Positions 1-10,842 of a DNA stretch of 64,000 nt are shown in pieces (within the stretch, counting starts at the first letter, position 1; every line of letters starts with the position of its first letter). The DNA is from Tieghemiomyces parasiticus (Eukaryota > Kickxellomycota > Dimargaritomycetes > Dimargaritales > Dimargaritaceae). The stretch is from contig JANBPT010000074.1 of NCBI GenBank assembly GCA_027575765.1, positions 18,647 through 82,646 of the forward strand. Reading direction: 5' to 3'. The translations under genes and the position numbers were made by a program. The notes beneath the pieces are model-generated. The model saw only the letters and a program-made list of their open reading frames with translations. It did no database searches and was not told where the DNA came from.

Positions 1-1584
1 CCTGTACTATAGGACCACCCGCCAGTACATTAGCCTCCGCGTCGAAGCGGTTCCGGTCCTGCCCCCAGATCCTTGCTTGTCCATTTCAACCATGACGCCG
101 CCCAACACGATCGACCTGACACTGGACGCTAGTAAAGGCGCCGACCCGGTTCGTAAACCATCTTGCACACGGTGGGCGAAGGGATCAGTAGGAATGCACC
201 AGTCCACCGACGTACTGGACTCTGCTAATCAACCACCCTGGTAGGTTGCGTATTTACTCACCCCCGCTCCCTTAATCTCCCTTTCCGCCCCCCCGCACAC
301 ACAATATCTAGGTCGACGTGGCGATATGCCCGGTATGCGAGCTCCGCTTCGCGGCCACTGACGTGCCGGCCGCACGCCAAGACCACGTGAACGCCCACTT
401 TGACTCGGACCCACTACCGCCGCCCAGACCCGCCCTGCCCGGCACCGCGGCCCCGGTATCCGCCTTGTTCGACGCCCTATCCATCCACGCCGCCACTACC
501 AGTCCGCCCCGACCCTACCTGGCCCGACTGTGCGCAGCAACCACCCGCACGTACAGCGGCACCCGGGCCGACATGACGTGGAGCTGCGGCTACCGCAACA
601 CGCAGTCATTACTCTCGACTTCTGGGACGATCCCGCCCGCCGTACGCGAACTCCAAGCCCTCATTGAGGCGGCCTGGGCCCAGGGTGAGTTACATAGCAG
701 CCCTCAGACCAGATGATTGGACTTTCCCCCATTGAGGCCAGCCGGCCACCCGGTTGTTGCACTTTTGACGCCAAAGTGGGGGGGAGGGGGCTCGGCGTGG
801 TGGTGGCCATTTAAATCGTAGATTAGTATCCCTCTCTTACCGAAAACTAAACAAGTATTATTCTGAATTGCTTCTGTCGACCACCGGATCCGGACCAGGC
901 CACGATCCCATCGGCGCACGCCAGCTTAACTACCGCCTAGTGGGTACGAGTACATGGATCGGACCTACCGAGGTGTACGGGGCCCTGCAGGTTCTGGGTG
1001 CCCGGTAAGTCTTCTCAGTCAACCAGAAAGCAAAAGTGCGGTATCTCACCAAGCTCCATCCCTAACCACTAATTCATCACCACGACGGACCTGGCCTACC
1101 TCCCCCCCCCCGAACCTCTACCAGCCCCCACCTGATCGATTTCCACCGCCCCACGGGCCCAGGCCGTACCCACCCGGACCTGAGCCGCGTGGTGGAACTC
1201 TACTTTCTCGGTCTACTGACCAATCTGCCCGCGGACGGCCGGTCACTAAGCCCCTTGCTCGCTGCGCGTCAGCCCCAGGTCCGGGAACGAATGGAGGACG
1301 GGCCGCCTGTGCAAATCACCTCGCTTCCCCCGCTTTACCTGCAGCACGCGGGGCACAGTCGGGCCGTACTGGGCTATGAACGGGCCGGAACCGGCCCGGT
1401 TAACCTTTTGGTCTACGACCCGATACGTCCCGTCGAGTTTTACAGCCGACAGACCCCCGCCGAGCTACTGGCAGCGGTGCGGGTCCACCCGCGATCTTTA
1501 AGTGCCTTTGACCAGTACCAGTTGGTCATGGTCGGGTCGGAAGCCAACGACACGCACTCCTTACGCCTGTGTCAGATTCCATGA
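1..1584 (+). CDS. Peptidase family C78 (ZUP1/UFSP-like) cysteine protease, 5' end uncertain
   Basis: Papain-like cysteine protease of family C78, whose members cut ubiquitin chains (ZUP1, fission yeast Mug105) or UFM1. Exons that join in phase: 312-684, 941-1004 and 1125-1584. The first carries a C2H2 finger (CPVC ... HVNAH) and the catalytic-cysteine motif WSCGYRN. The second encodes TWIGPTEVYGALQVLGA. The third holds HPDLSRVVELYF, the histidine motif LYLQHAGHSRAVLGYE and the aspartate motif LLVYDP, so the Cys-His-Asp triad is complete. The modelled exons give about 298 residues. Upstream, frame 2 is open to the window edge and has an ATG at 92; a donor at 188 would join the acceptor before 312 in phase, but this first exon is uncertain and the gene may begin outside the window. 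The single finger plus C78 domain is closer to a short ZUP1-like deubiquitinase than to UFSP2; the substrate is not readable. Confidence 0.8.
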
Positions 1585-2374
1585 TTCGCCTCCACCGCTT
1601 ATGGAAGCATGAACAATTGGACTTATGATTAGGTTACCTTTAGCGCGTATAGCGATGTGGCCAGTGCGGACTGAGATGTGTCTTGCCTGGCCCAATCCTC
1701 TTGACACCTAGTCTCTGGAGCCATGAACCTTACGCGTAGATAAACGACGAACTGTCAATTGGAGATGTAAAAGACGAGTGAAAGGGATAAGGGCAGCGGG
1801 CCCAGATTGGCAAAGGCCAAATAGAGGCGGCTTTCTAAATAATCGAGAGCCAAGGGACCTCACTTAATCGGAACGACCCCCACCCATAATCGCCGGGTCC
1901 AAATTAATGCCGCATCCCTCGGCGACGGCAACTGCCTGAAAACTCTCTGGTGCCATTGCGTCGGCCACTCTAAACCAATTGGTTTCTCAGTACCCACGAA
2001 AGCTATTAACCGTTTCCGGTGGCACCTGAACCTATACGCCTCGCTCCTAGCCTGGTCGCATATGTATTTCTTTGTCATGCCATTCGTTGCGGTTGAACCA
2101 AACGTCCGATGAGATCAAAGGTGTCCCAATATAAAGGCCCAGAGGTGAAGATGGAGAAAATGTGTTTTTGAGATTGGATAAAAAAAGGTGGGAAGACCGC
2201 CACTTCGCAAACAAGGGATAGGGCGACAGCGGGGAGGGAGAGAAATAGGAAGAGAGAGGATGAATGAAAAACGAGGGCTTCAACCGGCGAGGTTGGAAAG
2301 TGCAAGACCGGCCGGCGAGGACGCGGTGGAAGGAGGAGGCGACCGTGTGAGCTTGTCGACGGTAAACCGGGAGC
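1585..2374. other. Intergenic, convergent 3' flanks
   Basis: Lies between the ends of the C78 gene (+) and the SMYD gene (-). It holds short unsupported reading frames only. I see no repeat or RNA gene. Confidence 0.5.
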
Positions 2375-4048
2375 CTAGGCACTTGCCACGGCGTCGCGGC
2401 GCTGGCGGACCCGCTGCGTCTTGGGGTGGTCAGCACCCAGCGCCACGGTGTAAATGACTAGGGCCCGGGTGAAGGACTCGCGGGACCACTGGCGGTAGCG
2501 CTCGATAAGGATGGTGCCCGACCGACTCTGCTTACCCGAACGGTTGCGCACCAGGCGCAGGTACAAATCGGCCAGGTGGACGTGGAAATCGGCAATGTCG
2601 GGTGAAAAGGGCGGCAGGGCGCCCGAGGTGGTCATGCGCTCGAGTACGGTCTTATTGTGGGTGACGGCGCCGTGCAGATCATTGAGGGCCAAGCAGGCGT
2701 TCATGAGCGGGATTAGAGAGTTAAGCAGGTACGAATTGTAGGTGTGGAGCACGCGGCCACGCTCGTAGCGCAGCAGGTAGGCCTCGAGGGCCTGGCGGGC
2801 CTCGGGCAGGCGACGCTGGCGGACCAGCTGCATAGCGGCCGCAAAATCCTCGATCGCACTCTTGAGGGCCGCCACGAGTTCGGTCACGGGGATGCGGGTG
2901 TGACACGTCTCACACTCGGCGCACTTTCCCTGGATCTCGTTATCGAGAATGGTCACGTCCTTCATCAGGGCGTTAATGTCGGCCACCTCCTTGGTCTCCT
3001 CAAAGATCATGACGCCACGCCGGCAGCGGCGGCAGAGGATACCGTCCATGTAGCGATCGACCGAGTTCGAGAGCAGGGCGCTGCAGCGTGGGCACTCGCA
3101 CCAGAAGCGCTTGTTGATGAGCAAATCACGGCGGCGCTGTTCGCGCGGGTGATATAGGTCGACGAAACTGACAGTGAGGGGCTCTCCCGCGGAGACCGAG
3201 CGCACGGTGCGGATGGCCAGACGGCCGGGAGCGGTACCGACCAGGACGCAGTTGGGATCGCAGCTGTGCGGAAAGAACTGGGCCATGGTGGGGAAGAGGC
3301 CCACACCGCCGCTGGCCGCAGTATGGGTGGGGTCTGAAAATCCCTGGGCAAACACGCTGATGCGGCAGGCCAGGTCGATCACCGTGTCCGCCGAAGTGGC
3401 CAGGTTCTCGGGTAAGACGGCCACCAGGTCTTCGGCCACGGTAGAGACGGCAGTCACCCAGGCCTCGTCGAAGGCCTCACGGCGGGTGGGCACGTCGGTC
3501 ACGTCGGCGGCCTCGCCCAGGTGCTGCAGGGCCAGAATGCGGACGGCCAGTCGGAGCAGGTCGGGGTCCATGTTGCGCTCCTGGCGGATCTTATCCAGCG
3601 GAGCGGCCAGGGCGCACTCGAGCTTGTGGCGTGCAGAAACCCGGTCGCGGCAGTCTTCTGAACAATACCGGACGGCAGCGCAGTCGGCACAGCCCACGCC
3701 GGCCGGGACGGCCTTCTGGCCCTCGGCGGGCTTGGGAGCCGCGGGCAGGGCGCGGAAGCAGGCATCGCAGGCCAAGGCGGTCAGGGAGTGGCGCACCACC
3801 CCGACGGCAGTAACCTCAGTGTACACCTCGGTACCGGGAGCCAGGTCGTCCCGGGCGGCGGCGTGACTGCCCACGGTGGTATTGTAGTCGTAGCGCACGG
3901 CGGCGTCGTCGGCTAGGCGCGCGTTGTACTTGGGCAGGTCGGCGCGGGGCGGCGGCGGGTTACTGTCGTCGACCGGGGTGGCGGGGATGGCCTTCGCGAC
4001 GGGCTCCTTGGGCAGGGCCGACTTGGGGCGGGAGGATTCGCTGAGCAT
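2375..4048 (-). CDS. SMYD-family MYND finger/SET domain protein
   Basis: Intronless gene of 557 residues. Start chosen at 4048 because the frame above it is a low-complexity Pro/Ser stretch typical of the pyrimidine-rich leaders here. A MYND zinc finger occupies residues 94-145 (Cys94, 97, 120, 123, 129, 133, His141, Cys145) and splits the SET domain as in SMYD proteins. The SET core reads FFPHSCDPNC (about 258-267), followed by GEPLTVSFVDLYHP and the post-SET cysteines in WCECPRC (316-322). The C-terminal half is helical and TPR-like, as in SMYD proteins. SMYD enzymes methylate lysines on histones and other proteins. Here the usual NHSC asparagine is Pro and the usual Tyr of the SY(I/V)D motif is Phe, so catalytic activity is doubtful. 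Family assignment is firm; substrate unknown. Confidence 0.9.
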   Translation of the reverse strand: MLSESSRPKSALPKEPVAKAIPATPVDDSNPPPPRADLPKYNARLADDAAVRYDYNTTVGSHAAARDDLAPGTEVYTEVTAVGVVRHSLTALACDACFRALPAAPKPAEGQKAVPAGVGCADCAAVRYCSEDCRDRVSARHKLECALAAPLDKIRQERNMDPDLLRLAVRILALQHLGEAADVTDVPTRREAFDEAWVTAVSTVAEDLVAVLPENLATSADTVIDLACRISVFAQGFSDPTHTAASGGVGLFPTMAQFFPHSCDPNCVLVGTAPGRLAIRTVRSVSAGEPLTVSFVDLYHPREQRRRDLLINKRFWCECPRCSALLSNSVDRYMDGILCRRCRRGVMIFEETKEVADINALMKDVTILDNEIQGKCAECETCHTRIPVTELVAALKSAIEDFAAAMQLVRQRRLPEARQALEAYLLRYERGRVLHTYNSYLLNSLIPLMNACLALNDLHGAVTHNKTVLERMTTSGALPPFSPDIADFHVHLADLYLRLVRNRSGKQSRSGTILIERYRQWSRESFTRALVIYTVALGADHPKTQRVRQRRDAVASA

Positions 4049-5515
4049 CGTGGGAGAAAGGGACGGCGAACGGGACGAGATGGGGGGATGTAGGAGACTG
4101 GCAAGGCTGAACCGAATAAAAACGGGTGGAGGAGGGGGGGAAGGGAGAAGGGGGATTAGCCAGAATGCGTGTGTCAAAGGGGAGCCGTAAGCCACGGCAG
4201 CCGTTGTGGGTAGAAGAGCTCGTCCTCATCGGGAGCAGGGGAGCCGGCTCTGTACATCATCCCCTCTCACGTTGTCCACAGATCCCCCTACACACAGGCG
4301 GGCACATAGGGCCCCTGGACCAGGGTCGACCTGGCCACGCCCCTGGAGGGTATCGATGAGAGGATAAGTCGCACTTACTCAAGCGGTCGATGGGCAAACA
4401 GAACCGGATAGAAGTCTGAAGATAGTGGGGGGGAGGCAGACGAACAAGGTGGCGAGAGGTGAGAAGAAAGAATGCTGCTCCGGGCAGGATGAGATGAGAT
4501 GGGACGAGGTAGTGGGGGGGGGAGACCTGAGTGATAAATCAAGTACGGAAACGGCCGTTACAATGAGCAGCGGGAAAGCGAGGTGCAGCGGAAGTTCAAA
4601 CAGAAATCTAGGGAGGAGCGGTGACTACCCGCGGGCCGCAGGGGAAGATACTTAGGCCTTATATAAGCCACATGTATTCGTGTGTTGGCGGGCACTCGCT
4701 CGTCCACTTATGTGCCACAGTCACGGCATTTATTCGTGACCTCGGTGTCGCCGATCGCCGAACGGACCCTTCAGCGGGCGCCATTGCACCGTGATTATCA
4801 TCCACCCCGCTGTATCTCTCTAGCCAGACGGGTCAACCCACACCCTACTTCCTTCATTCCACCCTTTGTATACCCCCTGTGTATCGGCAGGCCTGCGACG
4901 TAACCACTCGCCATTGGCCGACTAAGCGCGAGGAACCAAATTCCCCCTTCCCCTCTCGTGTTCCCTGCCTGTCCACCCGAGCCGCTAAAATTAGCCTATT
5001 AATCGGCCTGAATGCAGTGTCGCAGTTTCTCCACAGCAGGGCCCTCCCTCGTCCACGGGTGAGGGCAGGAGGAGTGAAATAGGTGGACGGGGAGAAGACA
5101 GCGGGCGGCTCCTGCTCGCCAGACCCTTGTTAACCTTGGTGCCTACTTAGCAATGAACGCGGGTTGGCCCCCATGCGACGCTCCCTTCCCCATCATCCAT
5201 CCACACCACGCAATAATGACCATCTCCTACGCTTGCTCACTAACAAATTTCGAACCCGGCAACCACCCATCTCCCGGGGCCCAAGGTATCAGTAGGCACC
5301 AAAAACTTACTAAAAGCCATTCCTCCCCAGGAGGCCGCCGAAATGAAATGGGTGTAATGATTTTAATGCGATTGCAGTTACTGTTTAAAAAAGTACTAAA
5401 AGTTCAAATGTCGAGTGAGCATAACCCGTGCAAGACAAGTGTATTGAAGGGATAACGTAACGGTGTGGTAGCAGCCTTTTTAGAATCCCTGGGTGGGTTA
5501 GTCTAGATAACACAA
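4049..5515. other. Intergenic: SMYD promoter side and HSP70 3' flank
   Basis: Upstream DNA of the SMYD gene and downstream DNA of HSP70. Bases 4049-4180 are pyrimidine-rich on the minus strand. A minus-strand ATTAAA (TTTAAT at 5362-5367 on the plus strand), about 150 bases past the HSP70 stop, could serve polyadenylation. The several 60-100 codon frames match no family I know. Confidence 0.4.
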
Positions 5516-7477
5516 TTAGTCGACCTCCTCGATCGTGGGACCCTGGTCGCCACCAGCGCCAGGGGCGGGGCCGCCAGCACCAGGGAAACCGCCAGGAGCA
5601 CCGCCCGGCATACCACCGGGCATACCGCCGGGGGCACCACCTTCGCTCTGGTAAATCTTCATCATGATGGGGTTAGCCAACTCCTCCAGCGACTTCTGCT
5701 GCGACTCGTACTCCTCCTTGGAGGCCTCCTGGCTGTCATCGAGCCACTTGATGGCGTCGTTGACCGCCTCCTCGAGCTTCTGCTTGTCGGCGGCGTCCAG
5801 CTTGCTGGCGATCTTCTCGTCCTGAATCGAGTTACGCAGGTTGTAGGCGTAGCTCTCGAGGCCGTTCTTGGCAGTGATGCGTTCGGCGGCGGCCTCGTCC
5901 TCGGCCTTGTACTTCTCGGCCTCGTTCACCATGCGCTCAATCTCCTCCTTGGAGAGGCGGCCCTTGTCGTTGGTGATGGTGATCTTGTTGGAACGACCGG
6001 TGGTCTTGTCGACCGCCGACACATTCAGGATACCGTTGGCATCCACATCAAAGGTCACCTCGACTTGGGGCACACCACGCGGGGCCGGGGGGATGCCAGT
6101 CAGCTCAAACTTGCCGAGCAGGTTGTTATCCTTGGTCCGGGTACGCTCGCCCTCGTACACCTGGATCAGCACGCCGGGCTGGTTGTCGGCGTAGGTCGAG
6201 AAGATCTCGGACTTCTTGGTGGGCACGGTGGTGTTGCGCTTGATGAGCGGGGTCATGACACCGCCGGCCGTCTCGATACCGAGCGACAGCGGGGCCACGT
6301 CGAGCAGGAGCAGATCCTGGGTCTTCTCGGAGGTGTCACCGGACAGGATGGCGGCCTGGACGGCGGCGCCGTAGGCGACGGCCTCGTCGGGGTTGATGCT
6401 CTTGTTGGGCTCCTTGCCGTTGAAGTAGTCAGTCACCATCTTCTGAATCTTGGGGATACGGGTGGAACCACCGACCAGGACAATCTCGTGCACGGCCGAC
6501 TTGTCCAGCTTGGCATCGCGCAGCACCTTCTCAACGGGCTCCATTGTGGAGCGGAACAGGTCCTGGTTGAGCTCCTCAAAGCGGGCACGGGTGATGGAGG
6601 TGTAAAAGTCGATACCCTGGAACAGCGAGTCAATCTCGATGGAGGTCTGGGCGGCGGCCGACAGGGTGCGCTTGGCGCGCTCGGCAGCGGTGCGGAGACG
6701 GCGCAGGGAGCGGGCGTTGGTAGTCAGGTCCTGCTTGTGCTTGCGCTTGAACTCCTGGACAAAGTGGTTGACGAGGCGGTTGTCAAAGTCCTCACCACCC
6801 AGATGGGTGTCACCGGCGGTGGCCTTGACCTCAAAGATGCCGTCCTCGATGGTAAGCAGCGACACATCAAAGGTACCGCCACCCAGGTCAAAGATGAGCA
6901 CATTCTGCTCGCCCATACCCTTACGGTCCAGGCCGTAGGCGATGGCGGCGGCGGTGGGCTCGTTAATGATGCGGAGCACGTTGAGGCCGGCAATCATACC
7001 CGAGTCCTTGGTGGCCTGGCGCTGCGAGTCATTGAAGTAGGCCGGCACGGTGATGACGGCGTTGTTGACCTTGTCACCCAGGAAGGCTTCGGCGGTCTCG
7101 CGCATCTTGATGAGCACCATGGAAGAGATCTCCTCGGGGGTGAACTGCTTCTTCTCGCCCTTGAACTCAATCTCAATGATGGGCTTGGTGTCCTTGTCAA
7201 TCACCTTGAAGGGCCAGTGGGCCATGTCGGACTGCACCTCGGCGTCCTTGAAGCGACGGCCAATAAGGCGCTTGGCGTCAAAAACGGTGTTGTGGGGGTT
7301 CATGGCGACCTGGTTCTTGGCGGCGTCACCAATCAGACGCTCAGTGTCAGTGAAGGCCACATACGACGGGGTGGTGCGGTTACCCTGATCGTTGGCGATG
7401 ATCTCCACGCGATCGTTCTGCCACACACCCACGCACGAGTAGGTGGTACCCAAATCGATACCGATGGCCTTGGACAT
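5516..7477 (-). CDS. SSA1: Cytosolic Hsp70 chaperone (SSA type)
   Basis: ATP-dependent chaperone of 653 residues in one coding exon. The N-terminus [17 protein letters not shown] begins the actin-like nucleotide-binding domain (about 1-385). Signature motifs include [14 protein letters not shown] and [11 protein letters not shown]. Next come the substrate-binding domain ([15 protein letters not shown]...), the helical lid, a Gly/Met/Pro-rich tail and the terminal EEVD, which binds TPR co-chaperones and marks the cytosolic/nuclear class (ER forms end in HDEL-like signals). Start at 7477 gives the canonical N-terminus; the frame runs upstream only as leader. The 5' UTR probably contains an intron with a TACTAAC branch point (see separate entry). 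A heat shock factor is encoded at 48789-50373. The symbol denotes the SSA class, not a specific paralog. Confidence 0.98.
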   Translation of the reverse strand: MSKAIGIDLGTTYSCVGVWQNDRVEIIANDQGNRTTPSYVAFTDTERLIGDAAKNQVAMNPHNTVFDAKRLIGRRFKDAEVQSDMAHWPFKVIDKDTKPIIEIEFKGEKKQFTPEEISSMVLIKMRETAEAFLGDKVNNAVITVPAYFNDSQRQATKDSGMIAGLNVLRIINEPTAAAIAYGLDRKGMGEQNVLIFDLGGGTFDVSLLTIEDGIFEVKATAGDTHLGGEDFDNRLVNHFVQEFKRKHKQDLTTNARSLRRLRTAAERAKRTLSAAAQTSIEIDSLFQGIDFYTSITRARFEELNQDLFRSTMEPVEKVLRDAKLDKSAVHEIVLVGGSTRIPKIQKMVTDYFNGKEPNKSINPDEAVAYGAAVQAAILSGDTSEKTQDLLLLDVAPLSLGIETAGGVMTPLIKRNTTVPTKKSEIFSTYADNQPGVLIQVYEGERTRTKDNNLLGKFELTGIPPAPRGVPQVEVTFDVDANGILNVSAVDKTTGRSNKITITNDKGRLSKEEIERMVNEAEKYKAEDEAAAERITAKNGLESYAYNLRNSIQDEKIASKLDAADKQKLEEAVNDAIKWLDDSQEASKEEYESQQKSLEELANPIMMKIYQSEGGAPGGMPGGMPGGAPGGFPGAGGPAPGAGGDQGPTIEEVD

Positions 7478-7493
7478 GTTGAAAAGGCGGATA

Positions 7494-7875
7494 CTGGAGA
7501 ATAGGAGGGGCGGAATGGTGCAGGAAGAGGGAGACGTTGGTCTGGTTAGTAGAAGCAAAGAATAAAAGAGGAGTAATGTGGGAGGAGGGGGGATATAAAA
7601 TCCACTGCAACAGTCAGAGGTAGAGGGAGGGAATGGTGGGCGGATCTGAGGCCCGTTTAATACAAGTATTCGGCCCGCGCCCAGTTGGGTGAGGGGAGGG
7701 AAGATTCAATGTATCAGCCGACTCGCCTGGTGGTCCGTAATAGACTTGGTTGGCAGGTCCAACTTGGCCTAGACCCACCGTAGCATGACCGGAACGCAAC
7801 GGGGCAGCTCAACGGTAGACAAGGAGACAGGCGGATGCCGCGATATAAGAGACAAGACTGGAGAAGGATACTTAC
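7494..7875 (-). other. Probable 5'-UTR intron of HSP70
   Basis: On the minus strand a strong donor GTAAGTATCC starts at 7875. A perfect TACTAAC branch point lies at 7551-7545 and is followed by a pyrimidine-rich stretch ending in CTCCAG at 7494, 16 bases before the HSP70 ATG. All three signals are in order and unusually good. The intron would be 382 bases and wholly untranslated. Inferred from motifs only. Confidence 0.45.
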
Positions 7876-8050
7876 ATATGGAGTAATAAGGGGTAGGGAT
7901 GTTATAAGTGCGGATACAATGTACACACGAAAGTGGAAGAGAAATAGGAATACAAGGAAAGGCGCGTTGGGTGCGGAAAGTAGGCGCTGAAAAGATGGAC
8001 TCAGAACCGGGACAATGGCGAAACAAGGTGGGTGGGCTGAGCCCCGGTGG

Positions 8051-8057
8051 TTATATA
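8051..8057 (-). promoter_or_regulatory. Possible TATA box of HSP70
   Basis: Minus-strand TATATAA about 175 bases upstream of the proposed 5'-UTR donor at 7875, which would give a first untranslated exon of roughly 145 bases. A one-mismatch heat-shock element (TTCCAGAG) lies upstream at 8168-8175. It depends on the UTR-intron model. Confidence 0.3.
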
Positions 8058-9286
8058 GGGTGGGACATGGGCGGGGTCGATCGGCGGGAGAGGAGGGCGG
8101 TGGGCTGGACGACAGAGGAAGGCAGGAATGACGCCCTGGGCGACTTGTATGGGTTTTTGCGCGGATGTTCCAGAGGCCACCCCCGCATTCCATCGCCCTG
8201 CCCCCCTCCTCCTCCTCCTCTCCCCTTCAGCCTACACCTCCGTCGTCATTACCACCAGCCCTGGAGGCTGGCCCCATTTACACCCTGCCGCATGTCAGTT
8301 TTCCTTCGGTGGCCTTCTCCCCACGCACCTCCCCCTACCTCGCCGCACCGGCGGTCGAACCTCAAAGAACAATGTCGAAGGACTCGGTGGCCCGTCGTAC
8401 CACACACAGTTGGACCCCTCCCCCCAACTCCGATCCACTCCTACCAGGGCGAAGCATACACCCACACTCTGGGTAAATTTTTTTTTGCGCATTCCTCCCC
8501 CCCCCCACCCTTCCCTCCTCCACGCCGGGGCTCGATAGGGAGAGAGAACGAGGGCAAAGAGACTGCTGGCACCTTCTCCAGCCAACCGGGGCCGGCCCTG
8601 GGTAGCAGGGTGGAGGGGATGGTGGGGGGGGGGCGAACGGCCCATGTCTGAAGGTGCGCGGTGCAGGACTGACCGTAGCAAGACTGGGAATGAAGGGTCC
8701 AGCATAGATGCGGTCCGTCGGCGTAAGCGTAGGGTATGGCGATGTACGCTTGATCCTCTGCGGCTGGGCGGGTGTCATGCATATACGCCGCGCAATCAAT
8801 GCGACGCCCTCCCCCCCCCCCGATGTGGCTGACCGCGGCTGCTAGCCACGTTACCTATGAATCACCCAGGCTACCTCGCCATGTACGCCTTGACTGTTGG
8901 CAGCTACGCCCACCGAGCTGCAGTGGGACTGTCGGGCCCTCTGCCGCGTTACCTTTCGACCCTGGAGGTACATATGCTTATCAAGCGAGGGAGTACGCCA
9001 ATATGGATGGCGTCCCTGTTTGGTGGGAGGGTTAGCCAAGGTGTGGACTGGGGGTTTGTGTGGGTAGCCCTAGTCGTAGCGCGTGCCATGGTATGCACAT
9101 CACCAAGCGTCTGCCCTTCTCTCACTTGTCGCTCTGGTGCTTCAGCTCCAACCCCCCTCCCTCTCCTCCTTCATGTCAACCCATGTCACCAGCTCCAGCA
9201 TTCATAGCCCGAAGCCTAACTTCCATTCCCACCAACCATTTCCCTTCACCACGCCCCACTCGCCTCACTCTACTGCCAACCACCTT
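8058..9286. other. Intergenic, divergent promoters of HSP70 and PI31 gene
   Basis: Divergent region with C-runs and CT-rich tracts (for example 8200-8230 and 8495-8525). The reading frames on both strands are low-complexity Pro/Ser/His and show no family motif. No RNA gene seen. Confidence 0.4.
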
Positions 9287-10842
9287 ATGGCTTCGTCAAC
9301 ACCGAAGGCCAATGCCTCTGCTCTATGGAGTCGCGCCCGTGAAGCGTACCACCAGGCTGCTAGTCCAGTGTCCCCCACCGACCGTGCGGTTCTGACTGTA
9401 CACGCCGTTCTGGTGGCCCACGGTCAAACTCCCGCCGCTGACGCCTTCGCCCACTGGCGCACTCTCCCCGACGAGCTCTACACCCTCCGGTACACAGGCC
9501 TGACGGTGAAAGCCGTGCCCCTCCGAAACGAGCTGGTGGTACTTGCCAGCCTCGACGACGCCGTAAGTCACCTGCCTCCTCGAGCGTATGTGCCTTATAC
9601 CCCTGTATTATATCCCTTACTCGTCCCGCTCACGCACGGCACGCCACGCCCTTCCCACCATGGACACCTTCAGGATTGCGATACCGTCTTTACTTGGCAC
9701 CATGCCCAAGACTCCCTGGTTCGTATCGGTGCGGCCCTGGATGACCCCGTGGCTGAGACCGTCGCTCTTCCTGCCCCACTGGCCAGCCTCTCCACGGCCC
9801 TGCGTGACTGTCTCCATCCCAGCGTCGTTCCGCTCAGTACTAATCATCCACCGTCGTCGGACACTGTATCCCTGGGCTCCCGCTCCCCGCGCCGCGACGA
9901 TTGCCCACCCATCCTGTCGTCCGTCCCAGCTGGGGCGGCCGACCTGGACCCGGTAGCCGCGTCCCCTTCAGTCGACCCGTCGGTGACTCGGTAGGTGAAC
10001 CCCGGCCAGCGCTGCAACCGACATCAATGGTGCACCGGTAGGAGGAGATTCAGGGCCAATGCTAACCCCTCACTCTTGCCATCTTACTCGTCCTCATAAT
10101 TGCCCCCCCCCTCCTCCACCGCCACCTAGCGGCCACCTACCCCAGGTACCCGGTAGTGCCGGCGGTATGCACATCGGACCCGATCACCCGGTGTTCCAGA
10201 TAGGACCCCATGGCCAGCGTCCGCCGGACGTGTTTGGCGGCCCTCAACCCCTCCCTCGGTAAGTGACCCTATTGGATTACTTTGTTTACCGACCCCATCA
10301 TCGACTTGGCTAGTATTTTTTTTTTAAAAAAAATAACCATTCTCCCTATGATCTCGATCATTTTCGTTAGGAACGCCGTCCCCCCTGGTGCCCGTTTCGA
10401 CCCGATCGGCCCGTTCGGTGGTGACCCCAGTCGCCTGCCTGGCCGTGGTCCCCGCCGGGGTGGACCCGCCCCCTGGAGGTAAGTCACGGCGGGAACGTAC
10501 CCTTTTCCGACCCGTGTATTGACTGCCAGCCGCAAATTAGGCCAGTGTACATACGATGGCTCACCAATGACGGACGCGTGCCCTCTCCTGACCCGATCCA
10601 CACCTTGCCCTCTACCCTTTGACCTATCACCATGCGTTCAGCGGCGACCCGGATAACGACGAACTGCAGCCGCCGGTAAGTGATCCATAGTTGTCGAGGA
10701 TTTTAATGGCAGAAGGACCCCAGGTGCCATAAGGCATGCCCCATCCCCCCACCTCCGCGCCTTTGCTCACCCTATTGCATGGCTTCCCCCCCCCCCGCAA
10801 CGTTACTCTAATCACCAGGGCTATAATGACATGTTCATGTGA
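9287..10842 (+). CDS. PI31-like proteasome regulator (PSMF1/Fub1)
   Basis: Six exons join in phase: 9287-9562, 9674-9990, 10130-10258, 10371-10478, 10642-10675 and 10819-10842, giving 295 residues. The N-terminal FP-type domain reads LWSRAREAYHQAASPV ... DELYTLRYTG ... LRNELVVLASLDD. The C-terminal half is the Pro/Gly-rich PI31 tail: GGMHIGPDHPVFQ, VPPGARFDPIGPFGGDP, GDPDNDELQPP and the last exon GYNDMFM. PI31 binds the 20S proteasome and also acts as an adaptor for proteasome assembly or transport. The penultimate exon is only 34 bases and the last encodes seven residues plus stop; reading through its donor would reach TAG after five codons and lose the tail. Start taken at the ATG just before the FP domain; further ATGs lie upstream in frame. 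Confidence 0.88.

Noticed and set aside
954..1379. 141-codon frame overlapping the C78 gene
   Set aside because: Runs through two exons and an intron of the C78 gene in the wrong frame; Pro-rich, no motif.
5240..5260. tRNA B-box-like GGGTTCGAAA on the minus strand
   Set aside because: Flanking bases do not form a T-stem and no A-box or acceptor stem is present at the expected distance.
6065..7504. 479-codon plus-strand open frame opposite HSP70
   Set aside because: It lies antisense to a certain HSP70; its Gly/Val/Leu/His-rich product is the usual artefact of strong GC-third-position bias.
7700..7707. Perfect GAAGATTC heat-shock-element half-pair as the HSP70 promoter
   Set aside because: Only one dimer is present, with no third unit in register, and it would fall inside the proposed leader intron; chance cannot be excluded.
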